Shown: piece after piece, positions 18,089 to 29,724 of the stretch | Layout of the letters: each line of letters begins with the position of its first letter | How positions within the stretch are numbered: the stretch's first letter is position 1 | NCBI GenBank assembly: GCA_028873515.1 | Contig: JAGWIG010000002.1 | Coordinates: forward strand, 29,950-93,949 | Reading direction: 5' to 3' | Source: Pseudomonadota bacterium | Lineage (GTDB): Bacteria > Pseudomonadota > Gammaproteobacteria > Burkholderiales > REEB80 | DNA length: 64,000 nucleotides | Translations under genes and position numbers: made by a program | The notes under the pieces: generated by a model | Told to the model about the DNA's origin: nothing | Databases searched by the model: none | What the model saw: the letters and a program-made list of their open reading frames with translations, nothing else

Positions 18089-18934
18089 TCAATCAATTAA
18101 TTCATAATGAGGGTGACAATCCAACCCTCGTGATATAAAGCCCCGTATTCCAAGTGGTTTGGCTTCCCACACCCGTCTTGCCTCTGCTTCATTATCAAAC
18201 TCTGCGAACACACATGCACCCGAACCCGTCATACGGGCATCAGCATATTGTTCCAGCCATTTAAGACAATCTGCAATCTGGGGATGCCGCGCAACTGTCA
18301 CCTCCTGCAACTCGTTTCGCATCGGACCGGGAAAGTCGGTCATTCTGTCAACAAAATCCCCTACTGTCAATCCAAGTGATTCAAAAATCTCCCTTGTAGA
18401 AACAAAGACACCAGGCACCAAAACTATATACCAAGCGGGTGCTAAAGAAACAGGCTGGAAAAGTTCACCAATACCCTGCACTCTGGCATTAACTCCATAA
18501 ACAAAGAAAGGTACATCCGCACCTAGTCCGAGTGCAATTTCCAGTAATGTTTCCCGATTTAAATGAGTCTGCCAAAGATGGTTTAAGGCTATAAGGACGG
18601 TTGCAGCATCAGAACTCCCTCCCCCAAGTCCACCTCCAATTGGCAAAATTTTCTTAAGACGGATACGAGCTCCAAAAGAACAATTCGTAACTTCCTTAAG
18701 CCGCCTTGCCGCCATTAGGCATAAATCATCTATCTCTTCCACTCCAGGCACAGGTCTTACACGTTCAATACGCCCATCCTCCATTACAGTAATAAACAGC
18801 CTATCTGCAATATCTATCAATCTAAATAAACTATCCAGCAAATGATAACCATCCGGGCGTCTGCCAACAACACGCAAAGACAGGTTAAGTTTAGCCGGTG
18901 CAACAAAAGAAAACTCAGGTAAATGAATGTTCAT
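18089..18934 (-). CDS. ispE: 4-diphosphocytidyl-2-C-methyl-D-erythritol kinase
   Basis: GHMP kinase of the MEP isoprenoid pathway. APAKLNLSLRVVGRRPDGYH is the N-terminal substrate region, LPIGGGLGGGSSDAA the GHMP ATP loop, and RMTGSGACVFAEF the C-terminal glycine loop. The ATG at 18934 overlaps the lolB stop as ATGA; a start four codons earlier is possible. About 281 residues. Confidence 0.96.
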   Translation of the reverse strand: MNIHLPEFSFVAPAKLNLSLRVVGRRPDGYHLLDSLFRLIDIADRLFITVMEDGRIERVRPVPGVEEIDDLCLMAARRLKEVTNCSFGARIRLKKILPIGGGLGGGSSDAATVLIALNHLWQTHLNRETLLEIALGLGADVPFFVYGVNARVQGIGELFQPVSLAPAWYIVLVPGVFVSTREIFESLGLTVGDFVDRMTDFPGPMRNELQEVTVARHPQIADCLKWLEQYADARMTGSGACVFAEFDNEAEARRVWEAKPLGIRGFISRGLDCHPHYELID

Positions 18935-19509
18935 GCAGGCGCCCACCGATCAATGATCAGTTTGACCCTAACTTCAGGACAAGTAAGGATCATACTCGAA
19001 GGCAACATCATCCCCCCTTGCCGTCTATAGCCTGTGTAGTCCACTACCCACCCTTGCTGCTCAAGATGAACTAGATGCCCTTCATGATCAAACCTTGTCA
19101 ACACATGGCCTGGCGCAGGTTGTCCCATGACCCAGTAATGCAAACCTTCTAGCGGTAAAGGCCATCCAAGGATCCTGCGTGTCAGGACATCCGTCGAAGC
19201 AGCCACCCATTTTTTACCGTCAGCTGTTTCGAGTGTCACTCCTGAATTACTACGCTCAATTCGTGCCACACCCTGACCAAGCGGCGAAAGAATCAAGACC
19301 ACATCTTCATTTCTACGATGACGCCAAGTCAGGAAACCTGAAAAACTATTCTTGTTATGTATAACACCAATACGACCAGAAAGTACATAAGAATGTTCAC
19401 CAAGCGGCGCATTGGTTCCTGTCTCTGGGGGAAGGGTTAAACTTGCACAAGCTGAAAGTAGAAAAAGGAGGCAAATTGCGCTTTTTCTAATTATAGAGAA
19501 AAACCGCAT
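18931..19509 (-). CDS. lolB: Outer-membrane lipoprotein receptor LolB
   Basis: Accepts lipoproteins from LolA and inserts them into the outer membrane. A lipoprotein signal (FLLSACASL, cysteine about residue 20) is present, then the LolB fold with SGRIGVIHNKNSFSGFLTWR, ILGWPLPLEGLHYWVMG and the C-terminal IDRW. The ATG at 19509 is used in place of the adjacent TTG. About 192 residues. The lolB-ispE-tRNA-prs order is typical of Betaproteobacteria. Confidence 0.93.
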   Translation of the reverse strand: MRFFSIIRKSAICLLFLLSACASLTLPPETGTNAPLGEHSYVLSGRIGVIHNKNSFSGFLTWRHRRNEDVVLILSPLGQGVARIERSNSGVTLETADGKKWVAASTDVLTRRILGWPLPLEGLHYWVMGQPAPGHVLTRFDHEGHLVHLEQQGWVVDYTGYRRQGGMMLPSSMILTCPEVRVKLIIDRWAPA

Positions 19510-19512
19510 CAA

Positions 19513-21219
19513 TCAATGCTCCAGCTGCTTGATTGTCTGTTTCAACAGTCTATTGTCAGGATGCAGAATCAAGGCCTTATGCCAGATTTTTCTCGCTTCA
19601 GTCTCGTTCCCCTGCTTCCACAAAACTTCACCAAGATGAGCCCCGATTTCCGGATCAGGGTAAGCCATGTATGCCTTTTCCAAATAAACCAAAGCATCAT
19701 CAAGATGACCGAGTCGATATTGAAGCCACCCGAGGCTATCCAATACAAACGGATCGCCAGGAAGCAATACTTGGGCTCTATTCAAAAGACGACCCGCCTC
19801 GACAAGACGTTCATTATGGTTTGCAAGTGTGTACCCCAAGGCATTATAAGCCTGGCCATCATTGGGTCGTAACTTTATAAGCAATCGCAAATTGCTTTCA
19901 AAAACACCATCAAGGCCAATTCGATCTGCAGAAAGTGCATGGGCATATAGCAAATCAGGATTATCTGGTGACTTTTTCAGAAGCTCTCCTAACAAGTCAT
20001 AAGCCTGACGATTCTTCTTCATCCGTCTAAGTACTTCAGCCTTTGCAAGCCCTATATCTATTTTATCGTCTAGTGTTTTTGGCACAAGGTGAGTAAGAGT
20101 CACCAAGGCTTCATGATTTTTCCCTTGATCAGATAAAATGCCTGCGACACGGATCTGCGCAGTAAGATAGTGCGGCCCCTTTGGCACAGTCAAATACCAA
20201 GCCCTTGCCTTATCGGGCTGATTCAAACCTTGCTCCGCCTGCCCTAGATACAACCGCACCTGATCCTTGTCCGGTACAGGTAATGTAAGTGCCTTTAAAA
20301 AGTACTCATGCGCTGTTTTCCAGTCGTTGATTTGAGCCGATAAAAGTCCGATTGCCAAATTCACCTGCCCATCATATGGGTAAGTCTTAACCAAATTTTC
20401 AAATTCTCTCCGCGCCTCCTTGAAACGGCCAATACTAACAAGGGTGCGTGCATAGACAAGACGTACATCCGGGTCATTGTAATGACTTAAATATTCCTCC
20501 AAAAACTTCACGGCCCTATCAGGCGAACTCCGGCCTAACACAACGCCTTTCAGTACAGCAGCTTGAGGTGAATCAGGTTTCAAAGTTAACGCCGTATCTG
20601 CTTCTCGAATAGCTACCTCAAATTGCGCTGCTCGAAATGCACTTTCACCAGCAAAGATATGGGCTTGAGGCATACTCGGATAACGGCTAGCCAATAAAAG
20701 GGCAAACTGAAGTGCCTTAGACTGATCTGGCACCCTTGAGACAAGGTTGTCAAGATTAGCAAAAATGACATCATCGTTGCCTCCGGAATGATTTAATATG
20801 GCTTCTACATAAGGTAGTGCGCCATCAAGATCCTCTTTGTCAAGCATGATGACCGCGAGTATTTGAACAGGCTCAACAGCCTTGGGATCCATCCGAGTCC
20901 AAAGTTTTGCAGCCTCTTCTGCAGCAGCAATTTTATGATAATGCAATGCAACTTCTACTGCGCGGGCAGCAAAACGAGAATCATGAGTCTGCTTTGCAAG
21001 CTGAGTGAAAGCCTTAATGGCCGTATCTGGACTTCCTTCCTGATTCGAAATTTCTCCAATTAAATCCTTATAAAACATCTCGCTTGTATCTAGAGAAGAG
21101 GCGCTCACAGCATTGGCAGATTTACCCGAAGCTATTCCGGATAACCCTGCAGGGTGCACCATTGCACAAGCATCAAGTAAAATCAGGCATAACAGTACTA
21201 CAAAGGAACGGATGCTCAT
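19513..21219 (-). CDS. TPR-repeat lipoprotein
   Basis: A 568-residue tetratricopeptide protein upstream of lolB. The N-terminus is a signal with a possible lipobox (LILLDACAM). At least ten helix-pair repeats follow, for example KPDSPQAAVLKGVVLGRSSP, RPNDGQAYNALGYTLANH, GDPFVLDSLGWLQYRLGHLD and LEKAYMAYPDPEIGAHLGEV. Proteins of this kind sit next to lolB in many betaproteobacteria; their job is not established, but an envelope scaffold is likely. The stop is 3 nt before the lolB ATG. An upstream TTG at 21246 is less likely than the ATG at 21219. Confidence 0.88.
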   Translation of the reverse strand: MSIRSFVVLLCLILLDACAMVHPAGLSGIASGKSANAVSASSLDTSEMFYKDLIGEISNQEGSPDTAIKAFTQLAKQTHDSRFAARAVEVALHYHKIAAAEEAAKLWTRMDPKAVEPVQILAVIMLDKEDLDGALPYVEAILNHSGGNDDVIFANLDNLVSRVPDQSKALQFALLLASRYPSMPQAHIFAGESAFRAAQFEVAIREADTALTLKPDSPQAAVLKGVVLGRSSPDRAVKFLEEYLSHYNDPDVRLVYARTLVSIGRFKEARREFENLVKTYPYDGQVNLAIGLLSAQINDWKTAHEYFLKALTLPVPDKDQVRLYLGQAEQGLNQPDKARAWYLTVPKGPHYLTAQIRVAGILSDQGKNHEALVTLTHLVPKTLDDKIDIGLAKAEVLRRMKKNRQAYDLLGELLKKSPDNPDLLYAHALSADRIGLDGVFESNLRLLIKLRPNDGQAYNALGYTLANHNERLVEAGRLLNRAQVLLPGDPFVLDSLGWLQYRLGHLDDALVYLEKAYMAYPDPEIGAHLGEVLWKQGNETEARKIWHKALILHPDNRLLKQTIKQLEH

Positions 21220-21372
21220 CAAAAAAGCCTGCCTAAAAGTTGCCAAATTCAGTTAACCCAATACTGGGTGCCTTGGTTAATCATCAAGGGATATTAGATG
21301 ACTTATTCATACGACTCAAGCACCGATCGTGTTATTCTTTACTATTCAAATGTTAAAGACATAAATTAACTG

Positions 21373-22469
<1,097 letters not shown>

Positions 22470-22499
22470 TCAGCTTATTACCATAATACCAAATTGGCA

Positions 22500-23599
<1,100 letters not shown>

Positions 23600-23698
23600 G
23601 GATATCCTTCCATAATCCAATTTGATATCATAACCGTAAGCGGAATTCGTTGCCAGCCTTGTTGGTTGGTCCAATATAACCATTATGCAGCTAACTTC

Positions 23699-24667
23699 AT
23701 GCTCAGTTTTCTAAAAAAGCCCCTTGCCGACAATAACAATGCCCAACCGTCTACTTCTCCTGCGGCAGGAATCGGCAGTAAGCTAAGGGCGGGCCTTGTC
23801 AAAACACGCGAACGGTTTCGCAGCCTTGCGCCCTTGTTTTCCAGTTCTGCCATTGATGAAAATTTTTATGAAGAACTTGAAACACTTCTGCTTACTGCTG
23901 ATTGCGGAGTCAAAGCTACAGAAAGGATCCTGTCCATCCTTCGAGATACTGCACAGCTTCAAAAACTGGACTGCGCTACCTACCTTCGCCCCATACTGCG
24001 TCAAACCCTTGTTGATTTTCTAAAACCTCTTGAGGTACCACTGAATACCGATACGGCTCGACCCTTTGTCATTCTTTTAGCTGGAGTCAATGGTGCCGGT
24101 AAAACCACAACAATTGGTAAACTTGCGTGCCTATTTCAATCTCAAGGTCTATCTGTTCTGCTTGCTGCAGGAGATACCTTTCGTGCTGCCGCAAAAGAAC
24201 AGCTTAGGGTATGGGGTGAGCGTAACGAGATAAACGTCATTACACAAGAAGGTAATGATCCATCTGCAGTTATATATGACGCTGTCACTGCTGCAAACGC
24301 GAGAAATATTGATATTGTTCTTGCTGATACTGCTGGTAGATTACCAACCCAGCTACATTTGATGGATGAAATTAGAAAAATACAACGAGTTATTGGCAAG
24401 GCCCAAACCGGTGCGCCACACGAAATATTGCTGGTACTGGATGCCAATACAGGACAAAATGCCATAAATCAGGTAAAGACATTTCATCAGGCCTTAAATC
24501 TAACCGGATTAGTACTGACCAAACTTGACGGAAGCGCACGCGGGGGCGTATTACTTGCTATCGCCCAGGAATGCCCAGTTCCAGTGAGGTTTATTGGTGT
24601 TGGGGAAAACATGGCCGACATCAAACCTTTTATTGCAGAAGAATTTGTCTCGGCAATGCTCGACTAA
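23699..24667 (+). CDS. ftsY: Signal recognition particle receptor FtsY
   Basis: SRP GTPase that docks ribosome-nascent chains at the membrane. It begins MLSFLKKPLADNN; the acidic A domain is nearly absent. The N domain (about 25-110) is followed by the G domain with GVNGAGKTTTIGKLA, AAGDTFRAAAKEQL, LADTAGRLPT and TKLDGSARGG. The ATG at 23699 is chosen; the frame extends upstream into the rsmD promoter region without similarity. 322 residues. Leads into ftsE, 14 nt downstream. Confidence 0.96.
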   Translation: MLSFLKKPLADNNNAQPSTSPAAGIGSKLRAGLVKTRERFRSLAPLFSSSAIDENFYEELETLLLTADCGVKATERILSILRDTAQLQKLDCATYLRPILRQTLVDFLKPLEVPLNTDTARPFVILLAGVNGAGKTTTIGKLACLFQSQGLSVLLAAGDTFRAAAKEQLRVWGERNEINVITQEGNDPSAVIYDAVTAANARNIDIVLADTAGRLPTQLHLMDEIRKIQRVIGKAQTGAPHEILLVLDANTGQNAINQVKTFHQALNLTGLVLTKLDGSARGGVLLAIAQECPVPVRFIGVGENMADIKPFIAEEFVSAMLD

Positions 24668-24681
24668 CTAATGGGGGCAAC

Positions 24682-25356
24682 GTGATTAGCTTAAAACAGG
24701 TCTCCAAACGTTATCCGGGAAATCTTGAAGCATTACGTGATTTAAATCTAGATATCAGTACTGGAGAGGCCGTTCTCCTTACAGGACGATCAGGAGCAGG
24801 GAAAACAACACTTTTAAAACTGGTTTCAGCTATTGAGATGCCTAGTGCTGGCGAAATTATGGTAAATGGGCAAAGTATAACCAGGCTTAGACGAAGTCAG
24901 ATACCTTACCTAAGGCGTAGCATAGGTATAGTTTTTCAAGATCAGAAACTTCTATTTGATAGTGATGTCCTGACCAATGTCACCCTCCCACTACATATTT
25001 GTGGACAAAGCCGGTCTGTGGCAATGAAAAGGGCCAGAGCTGCCCTAGATCGTGTAGGACTACTTGAAAGGGAACGATCACTGCCTGTTGCACTCTCGGG
25101 AGGTGAACGTCAAAGACTCTGTATTGCCCGAGCCATTGTCAATCGCCCAAGCCTACTGCTTGTTGATGAACCTACTGCAAATCTTGATCCCGATTACGCG
25201 AAAGCAATAATTGATCTGTTTCGTTCCTTTCACCAGGCTGGAGTAACTGTCGTTATTGCCACCCATGACATAGAGGTCATCAATCGTTTTCCCTTGCGCC
25301 AAATTCATCTTGACCAGGGCCGACTTCTCAACCATACCGGACCAACAACATACTGA
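24682..25356 (+). CDS. ftsE: Cell division ATP-binding protein FtsE
   Basis: ABC ATPase that with FtsX activates peptidoglycan hydrolysis at the septum through EnvC, also encoded in this window. Walker A GRSGAGKTTLL, signature LSGGERQRLCIARA, Walker B LLLVDEPTANLDP and switch ATHD are intact. The GTG at 24682 (ISLKQVSKRYPG) follows a GGGGG site. 224 residues. Confidence 0.96.
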   Translation: MISLKQVSKRYPGNLEALRDLNLDISTGEAVLLTGRSGAGKTTLLKLVSAIEMPSAGEIMVNGQSITRLRRSQIPYLRRSIGIVFQDQKLLFDSDVLTNVTLPLHICGQSRSVAMKRARAALDRVGLLERERSLPVALSGGERQRLCIARAIVNRPSLLLVDEPTANLDPDYAKAIIDLFRSFHQAGVTVVIATHDIEVINRFPLRQIHLDQGRLLNHTGPTTY

Positions 25357-25359
25357 CCC

Positions 25360-26259
25360 ATGCTTAACTGGATATCACAACACTGGCACACTTTTTGGCA
25401 AACACTTGGCCGTTTGGTTAGAGCCCCCATTTCAACCTTACTGGCAATTCTAGTCATGGGAACAACCCTTTGTCTTCCAGCCGGGCTTTATCTCATGCTG
25501 CATAGCCTAAACAGGCTACAGGGAGTAATCCACGAAAATCCCCAGGTAACCATATTTATGAAAATCCTGTCAAACAGTTCGGATATACAGCAGGTTAATG
25601 GTTTGTTAAATCAAGATACAGAGGTAAAGGATTACAAATTCATTCCCAAGAATGAAGCATTGAAGTCCCTGGCTCAACGTTCAGGAATTACCGATCTTCT
25701 TGCAGGATTGCCTTCAAATCCTCTTCCCGATGCTTTTGTAGTTCGCCTAAAAAACAGCACGCCCGAAAACATAGCCTATTTCAAAAACTCTGTATTGAAC
25801 TGGCCATCTGTTGACTCAGTTCAATACGACGCAATCTGGGCACAAAGACTTGCTGCTCTTATTTCCCTTGGGCGTAACTTTATAATTCTAATAAGCGTTC
25901 TGCTTGCTTTTACTGTTTCAGTAATAATTGGCAATACCATACGCCTACAAATTGCGAGCCGCCAAGCTGAAATTGAAGTTAGCATACTGATTGGAGCAAC
26001 CCGTCGATTTATCCGCCGACCTTTCCTCTATTTTGGCGCTTTACAAGGTCTTGCCTCTGGCCTGATTGCATGGGGAATACTTCAACTCTGCTTAATGGCT
26101 ATCAATGTTAAAATTTCAGCTTTTTCAAATCTATATGGTTCAATATTTATACTCCACAGTTTTTCCCCTTCGGCTATTGCTGTTCTTCTTGCAGGCTCTT
26201 CTGTTGCTGGTTGGCTTGGTGCCATATTTGGTACTTCATACGCCATAAAAAATATTTAA
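25360..26259 (+). CDS. ftsX: Cell division membrane protein FtsX
   Basis: Permease-like partner of FtsE with four membrane segments: about 22-45, 170-195, 223-246 and 268-292. The periplasmic loop (about 50-165) contains VTIFMKILSNSSDIQQVN and is the EnvC-binding part in the family. The cytoplasmic-side RQAEIEVSILIGATRRFIRRP motif before helix 3 is typical. 299 residues; its ATG is 3 nt after the ftsE stop. Confidence 0.95.
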   Translation: MLNWISQHWHTFWQTLGRLVRAPISTLLAILVMGTTLCLPAGLYLMLHSLNRLQGVIHENPQVTIFMKILSNSSDIQQVNGLLNQDTEVKDYKFIPKNEALKSLAQRSGITDLLAGLPSNPLPDAFVVRLKNSTPENIAYFKNSVLNWPSVDSVQYDAIWAQRLAALISLGRNFIILISVLLAFTVSVIIGNTIRLQIASRQAEIEVSILIGATRRFIRRPFLYFGALQGLASGLIAWGILQLCLMAINVKISAFSNLYGSIFILHSFSPSAIAVLLAGSSVAGWLGAIFGTSYAIKNI

Positions 26260-26288
26260 CCAATTGACTTGATTTATTTTAATTAAAT

Positions 26289-26315
26289 TTGGCACTCTAC
26301 ATTAGAGAGTGCTAA
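26289..26315. promoter_or_regulatory. CIRCE operator (HrcA site) upstream of rpoH
   Basis: TTGGCACTC (26289-26297), nine spacer bases, GAGTGCTAA (26307-26315). The CIRCE consensus is TTAGCACTC-N9-GAGTGCTAA, so 17 of 18 positions match. TTGGCA (26289-26294) and TAAAAT (26313-26318), 18 nt apart, may be the -35 and -10 boxes, so bound HrcA would cover the promoter. The operator is read directly; repression of rpoH by HrcA is inferred. Confidence 0.9.
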
Positions 26316-26355
26316 AATAGCCTTAGGATTTGATCCAAACCTATTTGGAGGCTAT

Positions 26356-27195
26356 ATGACAAATCATTTTGCGCTCCCAGTTGCCACAGCAAGTAACCTT
26401 GATGGATACATCCAATCTGTCAAGCAATTTCCTATTCTTTCGGCAACTGAAGAAGCTGACCTTGGCCGTCGCTTACGCCAGCATAATGATCTGGGTGCGG
26501 CACGTGAATTAATCCTGTCCCATCTTCGTGTGGTTGTTAGCATAGCTCGTGGATACCATGGTTATGGGCTACCCCAGGCAGATCTAATTCAAGAAGGCAA
26601 CATTGGACTTATGAAAGCAGTCAGGCGCTTTGATCCTGACCGTGGAGTACGGCTTGTTTCTTTTGCAATTCACTGGATACGGGCAGAAATTAACGAATAC
26701 ATCATACGTAACTGGCGATTAGTCAAAATTGCAACAACCAAGGCTCAACGTCGCTTATTCTTTAATCTTCGCAGTTTGAAGCAAAACCTTGGATTCATGG
26801 GGAAAGATGAAATTCATGAAATTGCCCGTGAGCTTAAGGTGAAGCCAGAAGAAGTTGTAGAAATGGATATACGCCTGTCTGGGCGTGACTGCGCCTTGGA
26901 AAATCCGGATGATGAAGGACCCGAGCCTTTAGATTATCTGACTGACCCCGGTGCGGAACCCTCAGTATTTCTTGAAAACCTTGAGCAGGAAAAGCTGCTC
27001 GCCACAGGCCTTGGCAATGCCTTGGACACTCTTGATACCCGTAGTCGCAGGATTATTGAAGCACGCTGGCTTAATCCTGACAATTCCCTAACACTTCATG
27101 ACCTGGCGGCCGAATTCGAAGTATCAGCAGAGCGCATCCGTCAGATAGAACAAAAAGCCTTAAAGCAGCTCAAATCAGTAATGATTGAGAATTAA
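26356..27195 (+). CDS. rpoH: RNA polymerase heat-shock sigma factor RpoH (sigma-32)
   Basis: Directs transcription of heat-shock chaperone and protease genes. Region 2 is seen in LILSHLRVVVSIARGYHGYG, LIQEGNIGLMKAVRRFDP and IRAEINEYIIRNWRLVKIAT; the RpoH box QRRLFFNLR distinguishes it from RpoD; region 4 contains LAAEFEVSAERIRQIEQKAL. 279 residues. TTTGGAGG precedes the ATG. A CIRCE operator overlaps the likely promoter. Confidence 0.97.
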   Translation: MTNHFALPVATASNLDGYIQSVKQFPILSATEEADLGRRLRQHNDLGAARELILSHLRVVVSIARGYHGYGLPQADLIQEGNIGLMKAVRRFDPDRGVRLVSFAIHWIRAEINEYIIRNWRLVKIATTKAQRRLFFNLRSLKQNLGFMGKDEIHEIARELKVKPEEVVEMDIRLSGRDCALENPDDEGPEPLDYLTDPGAEPSVFLENLEQEKLLATGLGNALDTLDTRSRRIIEARWLNPDNSLTLHDLAAEFEVSAERIRQIEQKALKQLKSVMIEN

Positions 27196-27210
27196 ACCGT
27201 AAGGAAAAAT

Positions 27211-27241
27211 GATAGCCCTGAAATTTTATTGCAGGGCTATC
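27211..27241. terminator. Terminator hairpin between rpoH and ctaB
   Basis: GATAGCCCTG (27211-27220) pairs with CAGGGCTATC (27232-27241). It lies between convergent rpoH and ctaB and its right arm covers the last two bases of the ctaB stop. No U-tract follows the right arm; on the minus strand ATTTTTCC follows. It may serve both genes. Confidence 0.6.
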
Positions 27242-28136
27242 ATCCTCGGTATAGGTAATGGTCAAGTAATAACGCAGCGAAAATCAGGGACAAATAAACA
27301 ATGGAATAGCGGAAAGTCTTTTTTGCCAGTTCATCACTATAATGCCTAACGATGGCTACTGCGTACCAGATAAAAATAAAATCCAAAATCAAGGCCGAAA
27401 AAAGATAAAGCTCATGGCTCATTCCAGATGCATAAGGTAGTAATGTAACAGCTGTTAGGATGAGTGTATAAAGCAATACATGTAAACGAGTATAATGATC
27501 TCCATGGGTAACCGGAAGCATTGGCATACCTACTTTTGCATATTCCTTTTTTCTATACAGGGCCAATGACCAGAAATGGGGTGGAGTCCATGCAAAAATG
27601 ATTAGGAACAGCAATAAGGCATTTGCACTGACACTTCCTGTAACTGCGGCCCAGCCAAGCACGGGTGGCATGGCTCCTGATGCACCCCCAATCACTATAT
27701 TCTGGGGGGTTACTGGTTTCAGTACAATAGTATAAATAATTGCATATCCAATAAATGTCCCCAGAGTCAACCACATTGTCAATGAGTTAACCATGTTATC
27801 AAGCAACCATAAACCGATACCGCCTACCACAAGGGCAAAAACCAGCGTCTGAGATGAGGTTATAGTTCCTTGCGGCAAAGGACGGGCACGTGTACGCGCC
27901 ATAACTGCATCAATCTTCTGCTCAACAAGACAATTAATTGCTGCAGCTGCAGCTGCCACCAAAGCGATTCCTGTTGTAGCTGATAACAAAATAGACCACG
28001 GCACCATATCAGGTGTGGCAAGAAACATCCCAATTACAGCAGTGAACACTATTAGTGAAACTACATTAGGTTTGGTTAACTGCAAAAACTGAAAAGCACG
28101 ACCCCATCTACGGGCATTTGACACAATAGCCGTCAT
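27240..28136 (-). CDS. ctaB: Protoheme IX farnesyltransferase (heme O synthase)
   Basis: UbiA-family membrane prenyltransferase that converts heme B to heme O for the aa3 oxidase. Multiple hydrophobic helices span the protein; [25 protein letters not shown] contains the Asp-rich NxxxDxxxxRTxxRP motif and [20 protein letters not shown] is conserved. 298 residues. ATGA overlap with ctaA shows coupling to heme A synthase. Confidence 0.96.
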   Translation of the reverse strand: MTAIVSNARRWGRAFQFLQLTKPNVVSLIVFTAVIGMFLATPDMVPWSILLSATTGIALVAAAAAAINCLVEQKIDAVMARTRARPLPQGTITSSQTLVFALVVGGIGLWLLDNMVNSLTMWLTLGTFIGYAIIYTIVLKPVTPQNIVIGGASGAMPPVLGWAAVTGSVSANALLLFLIIFAWTPPHFWSLALYRKKEYAKVGMPMLPVTHGDHYTRLHVLLYTLILTAVTLLPYASGMSHELYLFSALILDFIFIWYAVAIVRHYSDELAKKTFRYSIVYLSLIFAALLLDHYLYRG

Positions 28137-29125
28137 GACCTCCCCCTATATCGATTTGAAGCATTATAAATAAGGTAGTTAATTGACGTAAGTGTCACCA
28201 GCAGCAAAGCTGCCCCAGCATTATGTGCAACTGCAACCGGAAGTGGCAAACTCAATTCAACATTAGCTATTCCAAGTCCCATCTGGGCAAAAAGAAGCGC
28301 AAGCAATACAAAACCTAAATGCCTGAATCCTGGAACACGTTTTACTTTTAAAGCAAGCCAGCCTACATAGCAAAAAGTTATCAGGGCACCCACTCTATGC
28401 ATCCAGTGAATCCCTACAAGTGCGGAATAATCCAAAGGCGCTCCCGAAGCCGTTTTCCCAAGATCCCTGAAGAGCTGGAATCCATGTGCCAAATCCATAG
28501 GAGGAACCCACTGGCCATTACAAGTCGGAAATCCAGTACAAGCAAGGGCAGCATAATTCGTGGATGTCCATCCCCCCAAACAAATTTGAACACAAATCAC
28601 GACAAGAGCAATAATCGCATATGGACGTAATCTGACCGCATGTATAGAAGGGGGCACAAGTTCTGGGGGCGTCTGGCGCAACCCCAGCCAGGACAATAAT
28701 GCAAGAGTTGTCATCCCACCAAGCAAATGAGCGCTCACGACTATGGGGCGTAAAAGCAGGGTAACTGTCCACATTCCCAGCAATGCCTGAAATATAACCG
28801 TTCCAACTATTGCCACAGGCAAGCCTAACCGTTCATGACGGCGCCATGATAAATAGGCTATTACAATAATAAGTGTCGCCAGTGTTCCAGCAAAATAGCG
28901 ATGTATCATTTCCTTCCATGCTTTTGAAGCTATTACAGGTCTATTTGGAAACGCAGATTCGGCCCTACTTATCTGGGCTGACGTATCGGGTGCACCAATC
29001 TGTCCATAACAGCCAGGCCAGTCCGGGCAACCCAGCCCTGCATTTGACAGGCGGACAAATGCCCCAAGCACTACAACACACAGAGCGAGCAAGGCGGTTA
29101 ACCATATCAGTTTCTTGTATATCAT
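28133..29125 (-). CDS. ctaA: Heme A synthase (CtaA/Cox15)
   Basis: Oxidises the C8 methyl of heme O to give heme A. Eight membrane segments are predicted. Heme-ligand histidines occur in [28 protein letters not shown] and [10 protein letters not shown], and cysteine pairs in [12 protein letters not shown] and [14 protein letters not shown] mark the long Cox15-like class. 330 residues. Between a Sco-like gene and ctaB. Confidence 0.95.
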   Translation of the reverse strand: MIYKKLIWLTALLALCVVVLGAFVRLSNAGLGCPDWPGCYGQIGAPDTSAQISRAESAFPNRPVIASKAWKEMIHRYFAGTLATLIIVIAYLSWRRHERLGLPVAIVGTVIFQALLGMWTVTLLLRPIVVSAHLLGGMTTLALLSWLGLRQTPPELVPPSIHAVRLRPYAIIALVVICVQICLGGWTSTNYAALACTGFPTCNGQWVPPMDLAHGFQLFRDLGKTASGAPLDYSALVGIHWMHRVGALITFCYVGWLALKVKRVPGFRHLGFVLLALLFAQMGLGIANVELSLPLPVAVAHNAGAALLLVTLTSINYLIYNASNRYRGRS

Positions 29126-29139
29126 GAATCATTCTCCAA

Positions 29140-29724
29140 CTAGCCTATGCTGGATGCCTCCAAGAGTCTATGCAGATCAGATGCAATATCCCCCATTGCA
29201 GGATGGGGGCCATAGCGCATCATCACATTTCCACGAGGATCCATTATAAATATTATTGCTTCCTGTCCTGACGGGATGGGTAGCTGACTTGAGATCTCTT
29301 TATCTGGATCCGCCACTTCCCAGGTCCCTGTAAAATATCTCTCAAGCTGAAAACCCGGTCTTGAATGACCCGTTACCAGCCAAACTCTTTCAATACGATT
29401 CCTGTCCAGATTCTCACTGATACGCACTTGACGCATTGCATAGAGCGCATAACGACATTCCTTATCACAGCTACCAGGCGCTGACATGATCAATACCCAT
29501 TTACCTTTCAGGGTATCAACGCTAAAACTTGTGCCATTTTCAAGCTTGGCAGATGCATTTTGCAGAGGTTTAGGAGGTAACAGCTCACCATGATTATCGA
29601 ACGAATGTGGTCGGAACCAATAAAAAACAACGTACGCTGCAACTAAGGGGACAAGGAATATCGATGCAATAAGCAATGCCTTTAATCTACCCCATTTAAC
29701 CTTTCTTGATATAGCGTCTGACAT
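29140..29724 (-). CDS. Sco/thioredoxin-fold cytochrome oxidase assembly protein
   Basis: One N-terminal membrane anchor (about residues 15-36), then a periplasmic thioredoxin-like domain. GKWVLIMSAPGSCDKECRYALY carries a CxxxC pair like the copper motif of Sco1, and a later conserved GHSRPGFQ takes the place where Sco proteins have a histidine. In betaproteobacteria this gene lies between SURF1 and ctaA. It probably handles copper or cysteine redox during CuA/CuB assembly; this is inferred. It overlaps the surf1 gene by 29 nt. Confidence 0.82.
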   Translation of the reverse strand: MSDAISRKVKWGRLKALLIASIFLVPLVAAYVVFYWFRPHSFDNHGELLPPKPLQNASAKLENGTSFSVDTLKGKWVLIMSAPGSCDKECRYALYAMRQVRISENLDRNRIERVWLVTGHSRPGFQLERYFTGTWEVADPDKEISSQLPIPSGQEAIIFIMDPRGNVMMRYGPHPAMGDIASDLHRLLEASSIG

